Assembly (NCBI GenBank): GCA_024695545.1
Contig: JAILHZ010000046.1
Span: 1-58,851 of the forward strand
Source: Clostridiales bacterium
Lineage (GTDB): Bacteria; Bacillota_A; Clostridia; Saccharofermentanales; Saccharofermentanaceae
Reading direction: 5' to 3'
DNA length: 58,851 nt
The notes under the pieces are model-generated. The model was not told where the DNA came from and ran no database searches. It saw only the letters and a program-made list of their open reading frames with translations. The translations under genes were made by a program, and so were the position numbers. Shown piece after piece: positions 45,659 to 53,581 of this stretch. How positions within the stretch are numbered: position 1 is the first letter of the stretch; each line of letters starts with the position of its first letter.

Positions 45659-47188
45659 ATGAAAGAGACCGGTAAAAAATCACAGTCAGTGCTTTTCCGA
45701 ACGACGCTCTCGCTTGCTGTCGGCACGATCCTCGTGTTCGCTGTGCTGGTGCTGGTCTTCTACCGTCAGACGACGGTCTCCCTGATCTCCGAGAATAAAG
45801 AGAAGATCGAGCAGCAGGCCAATTCGCTTGCACTTGCCTATGACTCTCTCGTGGCGGATCCGTCCGTATCCGATACGGCGATCCAGGCATTTGTTAATTC
45901 ATTTGCAAGAACCGAAGAATGCGCCGTATGGTTCGTAAGATCCGACGGAAGGATCGAGTATTCGACCTCCGTTCCGGACTTTGTCCGCGGCGATCTTCTG
46001 AAGGCAGATAACTATGTATTCCTGACCAACGAAAGAGCACTGGATCTGTTCCTGCATAAGGGCAAGGCGCAGACTTCCGATGTCACGAACGGCATCTTCG
46101 CCAACTCCCGAAGTGTCTCGGTATCGGTAGCAGTCGCGACGTCCCAGCCGGATCTCAATATCGTGCTCTTTAATACGCTGAACGTCGAGAATGAAGTCTT
46201 CTGGAGACTGTCGAACGCATTACTGCTTCCGATCCTGATCTCCTTCTCGATGGCGCTTCTTTTCTTCTCGCTGATGGCCAAATCCCTGATCCGTCCTCTG
46301 CGTGCACTGTCTGATGCGGCGAATCAGGTCACGAAGGGTGATCTTTCCGTACGTATCGATGTTCCTGAAATGAGAAAAGAATCGACGCTGAAGTACATGC
46401 TGACCGATGAGATCACGAATATGGTCAGTACGGTCAACAGTATGATCGAGCGTCTCGAGAGACAGGAGTCCGATCGTAAGGTCTTTATCTCCAGTATCGC
46501 CCATGACTTAAGAACACCGCTTACTTCCATCAAGGGTTTCCTCAGCGCCATATCAGACGGTACGATCCCACCGGAAAGCTATCCGAAGTATATGGATATC
46601 ATCCAGACACAGGTCGCACGTATACAGGAGCTTATCAACTCCATGACCGAGGCTTCGTCGCTGAGCCAGATCGATCCGGCGAAGATGGAAGAATTCGATA
46701 TCAACGAGATGATCCATGACACCGTTCAGAATGTGGAGAATCTGATCTCTGACAAGAACATCAGTGTCAATGTCGATCTCGGCAAGAACAAGGGCGATCA
46801 GATGATGGTCTATGGTGAATCCCAGCTTCTGTACCGTGTGTTCTATAATCTTCTGACCAATGCAATCAAGTTCACGCCGCGCGATGGCATTATCGGTATC
46901 TCTACGAAGTATGATACGGATGAGAAGAAGGTATATGTCAGCGTCGAGGATTCCGGCTGCGGTATCCCGGACGACAAACGCGACCGTGTATTCGAGAGCT
47001 TCTACAAGGTCGATCCGTCCCGTACAGAGAGCGGATTCGGTCTGGGCCTTTATATCTGCCGTGAGATCATCACCGCGCATGGTGAGAAGATCTGGGCGGA
47101 GAAGAGCGACGAGCTCGGCGGTGCGAAGTTCATCTACACTCTCAAGAACAGTAAGCCTGAGGAGAAAGATCCGAAGGAGAACGCATGA
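45659..47188 (+). CDS. membrane sensor histidine kinase
   Basis: A 509-residue kinase, partner of the regulator just upstream. It has a first transmembrane helix (SLAVGTILVFAVLVLVFY), an extracytoplasmic sensor of about 150 residues, a second helix (ALLLPILISFSMALLFFSLM), a HAMP domain (SLIRPLRALSDAANQVTKGDL) and an H-box FISSIAHDLRTPLTSIKGFL with the phospho-His. The ATP-binding N box (YNLLTNAIKF), G1 (VEDSGCGIP) and G2 (GFGLGLYICREII) follow. The signal is unknown. An AGTGCTTTTC word occurs in codons 10-13 (QSVLFR). The last four bases overlap nth. Confidence 0.93.
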   Translation: MKETGKKSQSVLFRTTLSLAVGTILVFAVLVLVFYRQTTVSLISENKEKIEQQANSLALAYDSLVADPSVSDTAIQAFVNSFARTEECAVWFVRSDGRIEYSTSVPDFVRGDLLKADNYVFLTNERALDLFLHKGKAQTSDVTNGIFANSRSVSVSVAVATSQPDLNIVLFNTLNVENEVFWRLSNALLLPILISFSMALLFFSLMAKSLIRPLRALSDAANQVTKGDLSVRIDVPEMRKESTLKYMLTDEITNMVSTVNSMIERLERQESDRKVFISSIAHDLRTPLTSIKGFLSAISDGTIPPESYPKYMDIIQTQVARIQELINSMTEASSLSQIDPAKMEEFDINEMIHDTVQNVENLISDKNISVNVDLGKNKGDQMMVYGESQLLYRVFYNLLTNAIKFTPRDGIIGISTKYDTDEKKVYVSVEDSGCGIPDDKRDRVFESFYKVDPSRTESGFGLGLYICREIITAHGEKIWAEKSDELGGAKFIYTLKNSKPEEKDPKENA

Positions 47189-47826
47189 GAAAGAAAGAAC
47201 GCGTGGAGGCGATCCTTTCCCGCCTGCATGAGATGTATCCGCAGACGGAGTGTACCCTCGATATTGACGATAATGTATTCCACCTCGTAGTGCGTGCCGT
47301 ATTATCCGCGCAGTGCACTGACGTGCGCGTCAATGAAGTGACGAAAGTGCTTTTCGAAAAGCACCCGGACTATGAGGATTTTCTCTCGGCCGGTGAGGAG
47401 GAGATCGGACGGATCATCAAGCCGTGCGGTTTCTGGAAAGCCAAATCCCACTATCTCTATGAGATCGCCCGCATGATGCGCGATGATTTCGGTGGGGAAG
47501 TACCGAAGACGCAGGACGAACTTATGAAATTCCCGGGTGTCGGAAGGAAGGTTGCAAACCTCATCGTATCGGAAATGTACGGTGTGCCCGCAATCGTTGT
47601 CGATACGCACTGCATGCGGGTCAGCGGCCGTCTCGGATTAAGCTCCGGCAAAGATCCGGCCGTGATAGAAAAAGAACTGATGAAGATCCTTCCGGAAGAG
47701 GAGTGGGCGCCGTTTGGCCACCGTATGGTCGATCACGGACGAGCCGTATGTACTGCAAGAACGCATCCGAGATGCGGTGAGTGCGCACTTTCGGACCTTT
47801 GTCCTTCCTCTGGAAAGAAGGTGTGA
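47185..47826 (+). CDS. nth: endonuclease III
   Basis: Base-excision DNA glycosylase/AP lyase for oxidised pyrimidines; 213 residues. The helix-hairpin-helix KFPGVGRKVANLIV carries the catalytic Lys, and VVDTHCMRVSGRLGL the catalytic Asp. The C-terminal 4Fe-4S cluster motif is C-TARTHPR-C-GE-C-ALSDL-C, with seven residues between the first two Cys where six are usual. It starts within the kinase stop (ATGA). At 47347-47364 it contains the perfect 18-base palindrome GTGCTTTTCGAAAAGCAC, made of two opposed copies of the over-represented word. Confidence 0.95.
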   Translation: MRKKERVEAILSRLHEMYPQTECTLDIDDNVFHLVVRAVLSAQCTDVRVNEVTKVLFEKHPDYEDFLSAGEEEIGRIIKPCGFWKAKSHYLYEIARMMRDDFGGEVPKTQDELMKFPGVGRKVANLIVSEMYGVPAIVVDTHCMRVSGRLGLSSGKDPAVIEKELMKILPEEEWAPFGHRMVDHGRAVCTARTHPRCGECALSDLCPSSGKKV

Positions 47827-47828
47827 GT

Positions 47829-49952
47829 ATGGCGGAGATCACGCTCCACACTTCCGTAAGATACCTGCCGAAGGTGGGGGAAGCCCGCGCCAGACAGCTC
47901 GAAAAACTCGGGATCTTCTGCGTGTACGATCTTCTGACTTTCTTCCCGAGAAGATACGATGACTGGGCGGAATGCGTGCCGCTTTTCCAGCTCGATCACG
48001 ATAAAGAACAATCCTTCATCGCAACCATCGTAAACCCGCCGAGAGTATCCAGGAACAGAGGAAAGACCACGATCTTTGCGACCCTTTCCGACGGCTCTTG
48101 CAGTATCCGCGCGGTGTGGTTTAACCAGCCGTATCTGGAAAAGAAAATGCAGGCCGGGGAGGAGTACTTCTTCCACGGTAAGGTCACCCGTGACGGGTTC
48201 ACTTTCCAGGTCGTAAATCCGGTATTTGACCAGCGTCAGAAAAGCGAAGAGAAGACCTCACTAATTCAGCCTGTTTATCCGCTGACGGCGGGACTTAAGC
48301 AGGGAAATATCCGCGCGATCATAAGCGGGGCGCTCGATCGGGCTCTGCCGCTTCTGTCGGAAGTTCTGCCCATTTCATTTCGAAAAGAACAGAAGCTCTG
48401 TGCGATCCGCTATGCCTATGAGAAGATCCACCGTCCCGAGACGATGGAAGAAGTCGAGATTGCAAGAAAATACCTCGTGTTCGAGGAACTGTTCCTCCTT
48501 CGCAGCGCACTGAGTGTCTATAAGCAGGAGCAGAAAGACCTTCGCGCTTCGTGCCCGATCCGCGGCAGAAAAGAGGATATGGAGAAGTTTCAGAGTATCG
48601 TTAAGGGACTTCCGTTCTCGCTTACCGAGGATCAGGGAAAAGTCACGCACGATATCCTGTCGGATATCTCGAAAGAGCACCCCATGAACCGCCTAGTGCA
48701 GGGTGATGTTGGATCCGGTAAAACGGTCGTGGCCTTCCTAAGTATGGCGGCCTGTGCGATCGCGGGATATCAGGCGGTATTCATGGCACCGACCGCAGTG
48801 CTCGCGGCGCAGCACTATGAGACATTTAAGAAGTTCCTGAACGGTACGGATATCGGTGTCGAGCTCATGCTCGGAAGCACGACCGCAAAGAAGAAAAACG
48901 AGATCAGAGAAAACCTTAAATCCGGGAAGACGAAGATCCTTGTCGGAACGCATGCGGTCCTCTCCGAGAAGAATACTTTTCCGGAACTTGCGCTGATGGT
49001 TACGGACGAACAGCACCGCTTCGGTGTTAAGCAGAGAACAACGACCGAGGAGAGAGCCGATCACGGGATACATACTCTTGTCATGTCCGCCACCCCGATC
49101 CCGAGAACCCTGGGACTGGTGCTTTTCGGAGATATGGATGTATCCGTTATTAAGAGCATGCCGAAAGGGCGTCAGCCCATCAAGACGATCCGAGCTTCTT
49201 TTGACGAAGAGGGAAGAGTCATCGCAACGATCCGTCAGGAAGTCGGTAAAGGGCATCAGGTTTATGTAGTCTGCCCCATGATCGATGAGCTCCAGGAAGA
49301 CGCGTACGAGGACGAAGAGGGCACGCTCGCACAGTCCGTAAAGTCCGACCTTGAGTCGGCGGTGCAGTACTACGAGACGCTCTCGAATGGCGAACTTTCC
49401 GATATGCACGTCGGACTTCTTCACGGTAAGATGAAGCCCGCTGAAAAAGAGAAGATCATGAAGGAATTCAGTGAGGGAAAGATCGATGTGCTCGTATCGA
49501 CAACGGTCATCGAAGTTGGTGTGGATAATCCGAATGCGTCCGTCATGGTTATAAGAAATGCCGAGAGATTCGGTCTTTCGACCCTGCATCAGCTGCGCGG
49601 ACGTATCGGACGCGGAAACCTGCCGTCGCTTTGTATCCTTCAGACAGATAAGTACGAAGGCGTCGCACAGGAACGTATCGACATGATGTGTCAGACGACC
49701 GACGGTTTTGAACTTGCCGAGAAGGATATGCTCCTTCGAGGGACCGGTGATTTCTTCGGTACGAAGCAGCACGGTATTCCGCAGCTCAAGATGGCCAATC
49801 TTTATCGCGATGCTGCTTGTCTCGGACCGATCGAGAAGGCGATCGATAAGATGCTGAAAGACGATCCGAAGCTCGAAAGCACGGAAGCAAAGATCATGCT
49901 CGAAGCCTTCCATAACCACTTCGGAGATGGCTGGCAGAAGCCGAGCCTGTAA
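47829..49952 (+). CDS. recG: ATP-dependent DNA helicase RecG
   Basis: Superfamily 2 helicase that remodels stalled forks and branched DNA; 707 residues. The N-terminal wedge/OB domain begins after LPKVGEARARQLEKLGI and includes IRAVWFNQPYLEKKMQAG. Helicase motifs are GDVGSGKT (Walker A), DEQHRFGVKQR (DEQH box), MSATPIPRTLGLVLFGD and, in the second lobe, VSTTVIEVGVDNPNASVMVI and QLRGRIGRG. ATG 47829 lies 3 bases after the nth stop with AAGAAGGTG ahead. Upstream in-frame sequence overlaps nth and is not needed. The length is close to the usual 680-690. Confidence 0.96.
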   Translation: MAEITLHTSVRYLPKVGEARARQLEKLGIFCVYDLLTFFPRRYDDWAECVPLFQLDHDKEQSFIATIVNPPRVSRNRGKTTIFATLSDGSCSIRAVWFNQPYLEKKMQAGEEYFFHGKVTRDGFTFQVVNPVFDQRQKSEEKTSLIQPVYPLTAGLKQGNIRAIISGALDRALPLLSEVLPISFRKEQKLCAIRYAYEKIHRPETMEEVEIARKYLVFEELFLLRSALSVYKQEQKDLRASCPIRGRKEDMEKFQSIVKGLPFSLTEDQGKVTHDILSDISKEHPMNRLVQGDVGSGKTVVAFLSMAACAIAGYQAVFMAPTAVLAAQHYETFKKFLNGTDIGVELMLGSTTAKKKNEIRENLKSGKTKILVGTHAVLSEKNTFPELALMVTDEQHRFGVKQRTTTEERADHGIHTLVMSATPIPRTLGLVLFGDMDVSVIKSMPKGRQPIKTIRASFDEEGRVIATIRQEVGKGHQVYVVCPMIDELQEDAYEDEEGTLAQSVKSDLESAVQYYETLSNGELSDMHVGLLHGKMKPAEKEKIMKEFSEGKIDVLVSTTVIEVGVDNPNASVMVIRNAERFGLSTLHQLRGRIGRGNLPSLCILQTDKYEGVAQERIDMMCQTTDGFELAEKDMLLRGTGDFFGTKQHGIPQLKMANLYRDAACLGPIEKAIDKMLKDDPKLESTEAKIMLEAFHNHFGDGWQKPSL

Positions 49953-49978
49953 AAACTTTCGCCGGATCGGCAAAGTAG

Positions 49979-49987
49979 TGGTATAGT
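49979..49987 (+). promoter_or_regulatory. possible extended -10 promoter for rsmD-coaD
   Basis: TGGTATAGT: -10 TATAGT (49982-49987) with the TGN extension, 42 bases before the rsmD start. Confidence 0.4.
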
Positions 49988-50028
49988 AGGAAAACAGACC
50001 CGATAGAAAACAAAGGAGAATCTGGAAA

Positions 50029-50604
50029 ATGCCGAGAGTGGTTTCCGGAAAATGCAGAGGTACGGTGCTCGAAGCCCCGAAAGGCGACGCGACGCGTCCG
50101 ACGACCGACAAGGTTAAGGAGGCGATCTTCTCGTCGATACAGATGCGCGTGCCCGGAAGTGCTTTTCTCGATATATTCTCCGGAACGGGTCAGATGGCGA
50201 TCGAGGCCCTGTCCCGTGGCGCGGAATCCGCGGTCCTTGTAGATCAGGCGGGGAAGAGCCAGCAGGTCATAAATAAAAACATTGAGAAGACACACCTTAA
50301 GGAGCAGGCGCACCCGATTAAGATGAACTATACTGAGGCCTTAAAACTCCTCGGGAAAAAGAACGAGTCCTTCGACATCATCTTCATGGATCCGCCGTAT
50401 GCGATGGCCGAAACAGCTGCCAAGACCGTTTCAGAACTGATAACTGAGTATAAGCTTCTTCGAGAAGGTGGGATGTTCATCGTTGAATCGGACGCAGACG
50501 CCCATATTTCAGATATTGTAACCAATATGACATGTTTAAAGAGTTGTAAGTACGGGTCAACTTTGGTAACATTCTTTTTAGAATCAGAAACTATGTGCGA
50601 GTAA
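50029..50604 (+). CDS. rsmD: 16S rRNA (guanine-966-N2)-methyltransferase RsmD
   Basis: Rossmann-fold methyltransferase of 191 residues. It starts MPRVVSGKCRGTVLEAPKG, with RPTTDKVKEAIFSSI, the SAM loop FLDIFSGTGQMAIEALSRGA and the catalytic motif IIFMDPPYAMAE (DPPY). Length and order fit the family. ATG 50029 follows AAAGGAGAATC. coaD follows after 12 bases, the common rsmD-coaD pairing. It contains an AGTGCTTTTC word at 50158. Confidence 0.95.
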   Translation: MPRVVSGKCRGTVLEAPKGDATRPTTDKVKEAIFSSIQMRVPGSAFLDIFSGTGQMAIEALSRGAESAVLVDQAGKSQQVINKNIEKTHLKEQAHPIKMNYTEALKLLGKKNESFDIIFMDPPYAMAETAAKTVSELITEYKLLREGGMFIVESDADAHISDIVTNMTCLKSCKYGSTLVTFFLESETMCE

Positions 50605-50616
50605 GGAGAGACGCTC

Positions 50617-51111
50617 TTGAAGACGTTTATTTTTCCGGGCAGTTTCGACCCGTTTTCTCTGGGTCATATCGACATCGCGAAGAGAGCTGCGCGCCTGTGC
50701 GACAAGCTTGTCGTCGCGGTCATGATCAACCGCGCCAAGACTTCCATGTTTACGGTCGAAGAGCGCGTCGAGATGGCGAAGATCTGTCTTCGTGACGTCC
50801 CGAATATCGAGGTGATCTCCAGAGAATCCCTGCTTGTCGACGTGTATAGAGAACTGGGGGCTTCCGCCGTAGTCAGAGGCCTTCGGAGTGAGTCGGACTT
50901 CCGCTATGAGGCGGAGATGAACGCAGCCAATACGCTCATGTTCCCCGACTATCAGGTCATCTTCCTGCCATGCAGAGCGGACCTGGCATTCACCAGTTCG
51001 TCCATCATCAAAGAAGTTGCATACTATGGCGGCGACATCTCCAGAATGTGCGTGCCGGAGATCGAAGAGATGGTACATAAAAAACTGCAGTCTAAGCAGT
51101 CAGATAAGTAA
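50617..51111 (+). CDS. coaD: phosphopantetheine adenylyltransferase
   Basis: Fourth step of coenzyme A synthesis, adding AMP to 4'-phosphopantetheine; 164 residues. FPGSFDPFSLGHIDIAKRA carries the HxGH nucleotidyltransferase motif. VVRGLRSESDFRYEAEMNAAN and FTSSSIIKEVAYYGGDIS are family signatures. The start is TTG 50617, 8 bases after AAGGAGAG; no ATG is available at the conserved KTFIFPG start. Confidence 0.95.
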   Translation: MKTFIFPGSFDPFSLGHIDIAKRAARLCDKLVVAVMINRAKTSMFTVEERVEMAKICLRDVPNIEVISRESLLVDVYRELGASAVVRGLRSESDFRYEAEMNAANTLMFPDYQVIFLPCRADLAFTSSSIIKEVAYYGGDISRMCVPEIEEMVHKKLQSKQSDK

Positions 51112-51141
51112 TTTTCGAAATGTTTTTAGGAGGTTTTTCAT

Positions 51142-51609
51142 ATGCCGGATGGAAATGTGAGAACAACAGATAAGGATCTTTACGAGCTGCTCGACCAGCT
51201 GCAGGCGACCGTAGAACAGGCCAAGGGTGTGCCGTTCTCCGATAACTGCATCGTCGACCGTGCCGATGTACTCTACTGGATCAAGCAGATCCGCGCGAGC
51301 TTCCCGTCGGAAGTCCAGCAGGCCAAGTGGATCGTCGACCGTCAGCGTCAGGTAGTTGCCTCTGCACGCCAGAAGGCCGAGAGTATCCTTCGTGAATCCG
51401 AGCAGCGTCAGGCCATCATGGTCGACGAGCATCAGGTCACACTCCTTGCCAAGGAACAGAGCGACCGTATCCTGGCGGAAGCGAACCAGCAGTCTGAGGA
51501 GATCTACTCCCGCTCGATCGATTATGCGAGAAAGAGACTGACTGAACTCGAAAACGAACTGACAGATATTCTGGTACGTATCCAGAAGGACAAAAAAGAG
51601 TTAAAATAA
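51142..51609 (+). CDS. coiled-coil protein of the DivIVA / ATP synthase B-like type
   Basis: A 155-residue, strongly charged, helical protein. The first third has LYELLDQLQATVEQAKGVPFSDNCIVDRADVLYWIKQIRASFP. The rest is heptad-like coiled coil rich in Glu, Gln, Arg and Ala (QQAKWIVDRQRQVVASARQKAESILRESEQR ...). Proteins like this follow coaD in many Clostridia and are annotated variously as ATPase, V-type ATPase subunit H-like or DivIVA-domain proteins. Their role is not established to my knowledge. The ATG follows AGGAGG (51129-51134) at 7 bases. The gene ends the rsmD-coaD run, ahead of the palindrome at 51631. Confidence 0.75.
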   Translation: MPDGNVRTTDKDLYELLDQLQATVEQAKGVPFSDNCIVDRADVLYWIKQIRASFPSEVQQAKWIVDRQRQVVASARQKAESILRESEQRQAIMVDEHQVTLLAKEQSDRILAEANQQSEEIYSRSIDYARKRLTELENELTDILVRIQKDKKELK

Positions 51610-51630
51610 CAGTAACATGTTTCTTCTTTT

Positions 51631-51652
51631 GTAAAAGCACCGGTGCTTTTAC
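51631..51652. repeat. perfect 22-base palindrome made of two opposed copies of the GTGCTTTT word
   Basis: GTAAAAGCACC at 51631-51641 is followed immediately by its exact reverse complement (51642-51652). No T-run of terminator length follows and there is no loop, so a protein-binding or recognition site is as likely as a terminator. It separates the coiled-coil gene from the AAA ATPase/DUF4276 pair. Confidence 0.7.
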
Positions 51653-51693
51653 ATGAGAGGAGTAGGCCTTCAAAGAGAATAGGCGGTGAACAG

Positions 51694-52887
51694 ATGTTAC
51701 TGGGTGTTCATATTCAAAACTTTGGACTATTTAAAGATGACTGCATTGGTGCGCTTCTGGATGATATCCGGAAGGATCCCGGGCAGTCATCTCTTGCTTT
51801 ACAGGCGGGTGTCGATATCGCACATCCCCTGAACGGGATCGAGGCGCTGATCGGCAGGAATCACTCCGGAAAGTCGATGTTTTTCTCGTTCCTGTCGTTC
51901 GTGCAGGGTGCGGTCATCAAGGGCCCGGCGGTCGCCTCGACCGAGTCGGGAAGAAACGGTTTTTCCAACCTTCTCGGAGATAAAGAACAGCCGATGACGG
52001 CGACGTTGTGCTTCAAGTTTTATGACCCGCAGGAAAAGGATACGACCTACATCGATTACCGGCTCGTGATCGGCGCGAATATCCACGGCAAACCGCACTT
52101 CGAAGAAGAAGTGCTGCGGCTGTGGCGTGAAGGCATGGACGAGCCGAAGGATATCCTCTCCTTCAAAAAGGGCGTCGGTTTCGTGCTTCTCAAGGGCGAA
52201 AAGCAGGAAGGTGAGATGAATGATTCTCAGACTTCCGCACTGCACGCGTATGGTGCGCTCAAGCAGTTCTATTTCACGAACAGAACATATAGAGAGATCA
52301 TGAGATGGTTCTTCGTCAGCTTCAAGAAGGACCAGACTTCGCAGATCCCCGAAGATATGGCTCCGGGCGGGCACAAGCACTTAAACGGCGCGGGATCGAA
52401 TGCGCGAAATGTGCTTATGTATCTCAAGCAGGAGCGACCCGGTGAATATAAGATGATCCTGAGTAAACTTATGGAGGCGATCCCGAGTCTTCACGATAAG
52501 GATGAACAGGCAGTACTGAAGCACTTTAAGAAGCCGGATATGCTAGCTCTGTTCCTGCTCCTTCTGTCTGATCCGGATCCGAAACCCCTGATCCTGGTGG
52601 AGTCTCCGGATGAGGGACTTTATCACGATATGCTCGATATCCTTGCATCCGAGATGAGGAATTATTCGATCCGGTTCCCGGGATGCCAGATCATTTTCAC
52701 GACACATAATCCGTATATCCTGGAGAACCTCTCGCCGTCCGAGATCTGGGTATTCAGCAGAGGTGACACGACATGGGAAGACCAGATCGAGATCCGCTGC
52801 GCAGGTTCGATCCCGATCGTGCAGGAGCTTTATGAACAGGGCGTCGGCATGGGCGCGATCTGGTATGCGGGCCATTTTGACAACTGA
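51694..52887 (+). CDS. AAA-family ATPase of the OLD/RecF-like (AAA_15/21) type
   Basis: A 397-residue ATPase from ATG 51694. Sequence further upstream in frame would include the palindrome and is not preferred. It begins MLLGVHIQNFGLFKD, the usual first strand of this family. Walker A is GRNHSGKS at 54-61. A helical middle follows. The C-terminus has LILVESPDEGLYHDMLDIL (Walker B/D-loop region) and QIIFTTHNPYILENL with the H-loop His. Such ATPases drive many anti-phage systems together with a nuclease or toprim partner, here most likely the DUF4276-like protein 28 bases downstream. Defence function is inference from the pairing. The ribosome binding site is weak (AGGCGGTG). Confidence 0.78.
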   Translation: MLLGVHIQNFGLFKDDCIGALLDDIRKDPGQSSLALQAGVDIAHPLNGIEALIGRNHSGKSMFFSFLSFVQGAVIKGPAVASTESGRNGFSNLLGDKEQPMTATLCFKFYDPQEKDTTYIDYRLVIGANIHGKPHFEEEVLRLWREGMDEPKDILSFKKGVGFVLLKGEKQEGEMNDSQTSALHAYGALKQFYFTNRTYREIMRWFFVSFKKDQTSQIPEDMAPGGHKHLNGAGSNARNVLMYLKQERPGEYKMILSKLMEAIPSLHDKDEQAVLKHFKKPDMLALFLLLLSDPDPKPLILVESPDEGLYHDMLDILASEMRNYSIRFPGCQIIFTTHNPYILENLSPSEIWVFSRGDTTWEDQIEIRCAGSIPIVQELYEQGVGMGAIWYAGHFDN

Positions 52888-52915
52888 GTGGTGACAGAAA
52901 GGAATGACATCCTCG

Positions 52916-53581
52916 ATGCGGGTAGAAATACTAAGTGAAGACAGATCCGGCGGCGTTGTTCTGCAGCGTCTGACGAACTGTATCATAAAACAATATACAT
53001 CGGACTTTACCAGTTTCCTTCGGCCTCATCGCGGCTGCGGATACTGGCCGAGCCATCCCGATGAGAAGCCTGAGCCGCTGGCTGCAGGCCTTCTCGAACT
53101 GCTCCCGGCGAAGCTCCGTGCTTACGATAAAGTCTATGCCGGAACGGACACCATCGTGATCGTCTGTATCGATTCCGATGACCATGATCCTGAAGAACTG
53201 ATCAGCCGCCTGAAGGATACATGCCGCCGTTACGCGAGAGACCTGTCGACGGTCATCGCGATCTCTGTCGAAGAGATGGAGAGCTGGATGCTTGCGGACA
53301 AAAATGCGCTCCTCATGGCCTATCCGGAAGCTGATCTGGAACGTCTTTCTGAATACGAACAGGACAGTATATGCGGTACGTGGGAAGTGCTCTGTGATGT
53401 TGTTCTGAGAGAACAGTCTCATCGTATCAAGAAAATCGGTTATCCCGCCATCGGACAGTATAAGGCGACATGGGCGGAGAAGATCTCGAAGTACATGCTT
53501 CCCGCAAATAATGTATCGCCGAGTTTTAAAAAGTTCGAACTCGCGCTGACCGGCGCAGCGAAGCAGGTGCTTCATGCCTGA
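52916..53581 (+). CDS. DUF4276-like protein, partner of the upstream ATPase
   Basis: A 221-residue protein from ATG 52916. ATG 52904 is in frame but directly abuts AAAGGA, whereas 52916 is 12 bases away and begins at the conserved first strand MRVEILSEDRSGG. The acidic strand end IVIVCIDSDDHDPEELI and the motif VEEMESWMLADKNALLMAYP match the DUF4276 family, a TOPRIM-like group often found beside AAA ATPases. Those acidic residues would bind the metal if it is a nuclease. It follows the ATPase in the same operon, and its end overlaps hemW by 8 bases. The family call is moderate; nuclease activity is inference. Confidence 0.65.
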   Translation: MRVEILSEDRSGGVVLQRLTNCIIKQYTSDFTSFLRPHRGCGYWPSHPDEKPEPLAAGLLELLPAKLRAYDKVYAGTDTIVIVCIDSDDHDPEELISRLKDTCRRYARDLSTVIAISVEEMESWMLADKNALLMAYPEADLERLSEYEQDSICGTWEVLCDVVLREQSHRIKKIGYPAIGQYKATWAEKISKYMLPANNVSPSFKKFELALTGAAKQVLHA

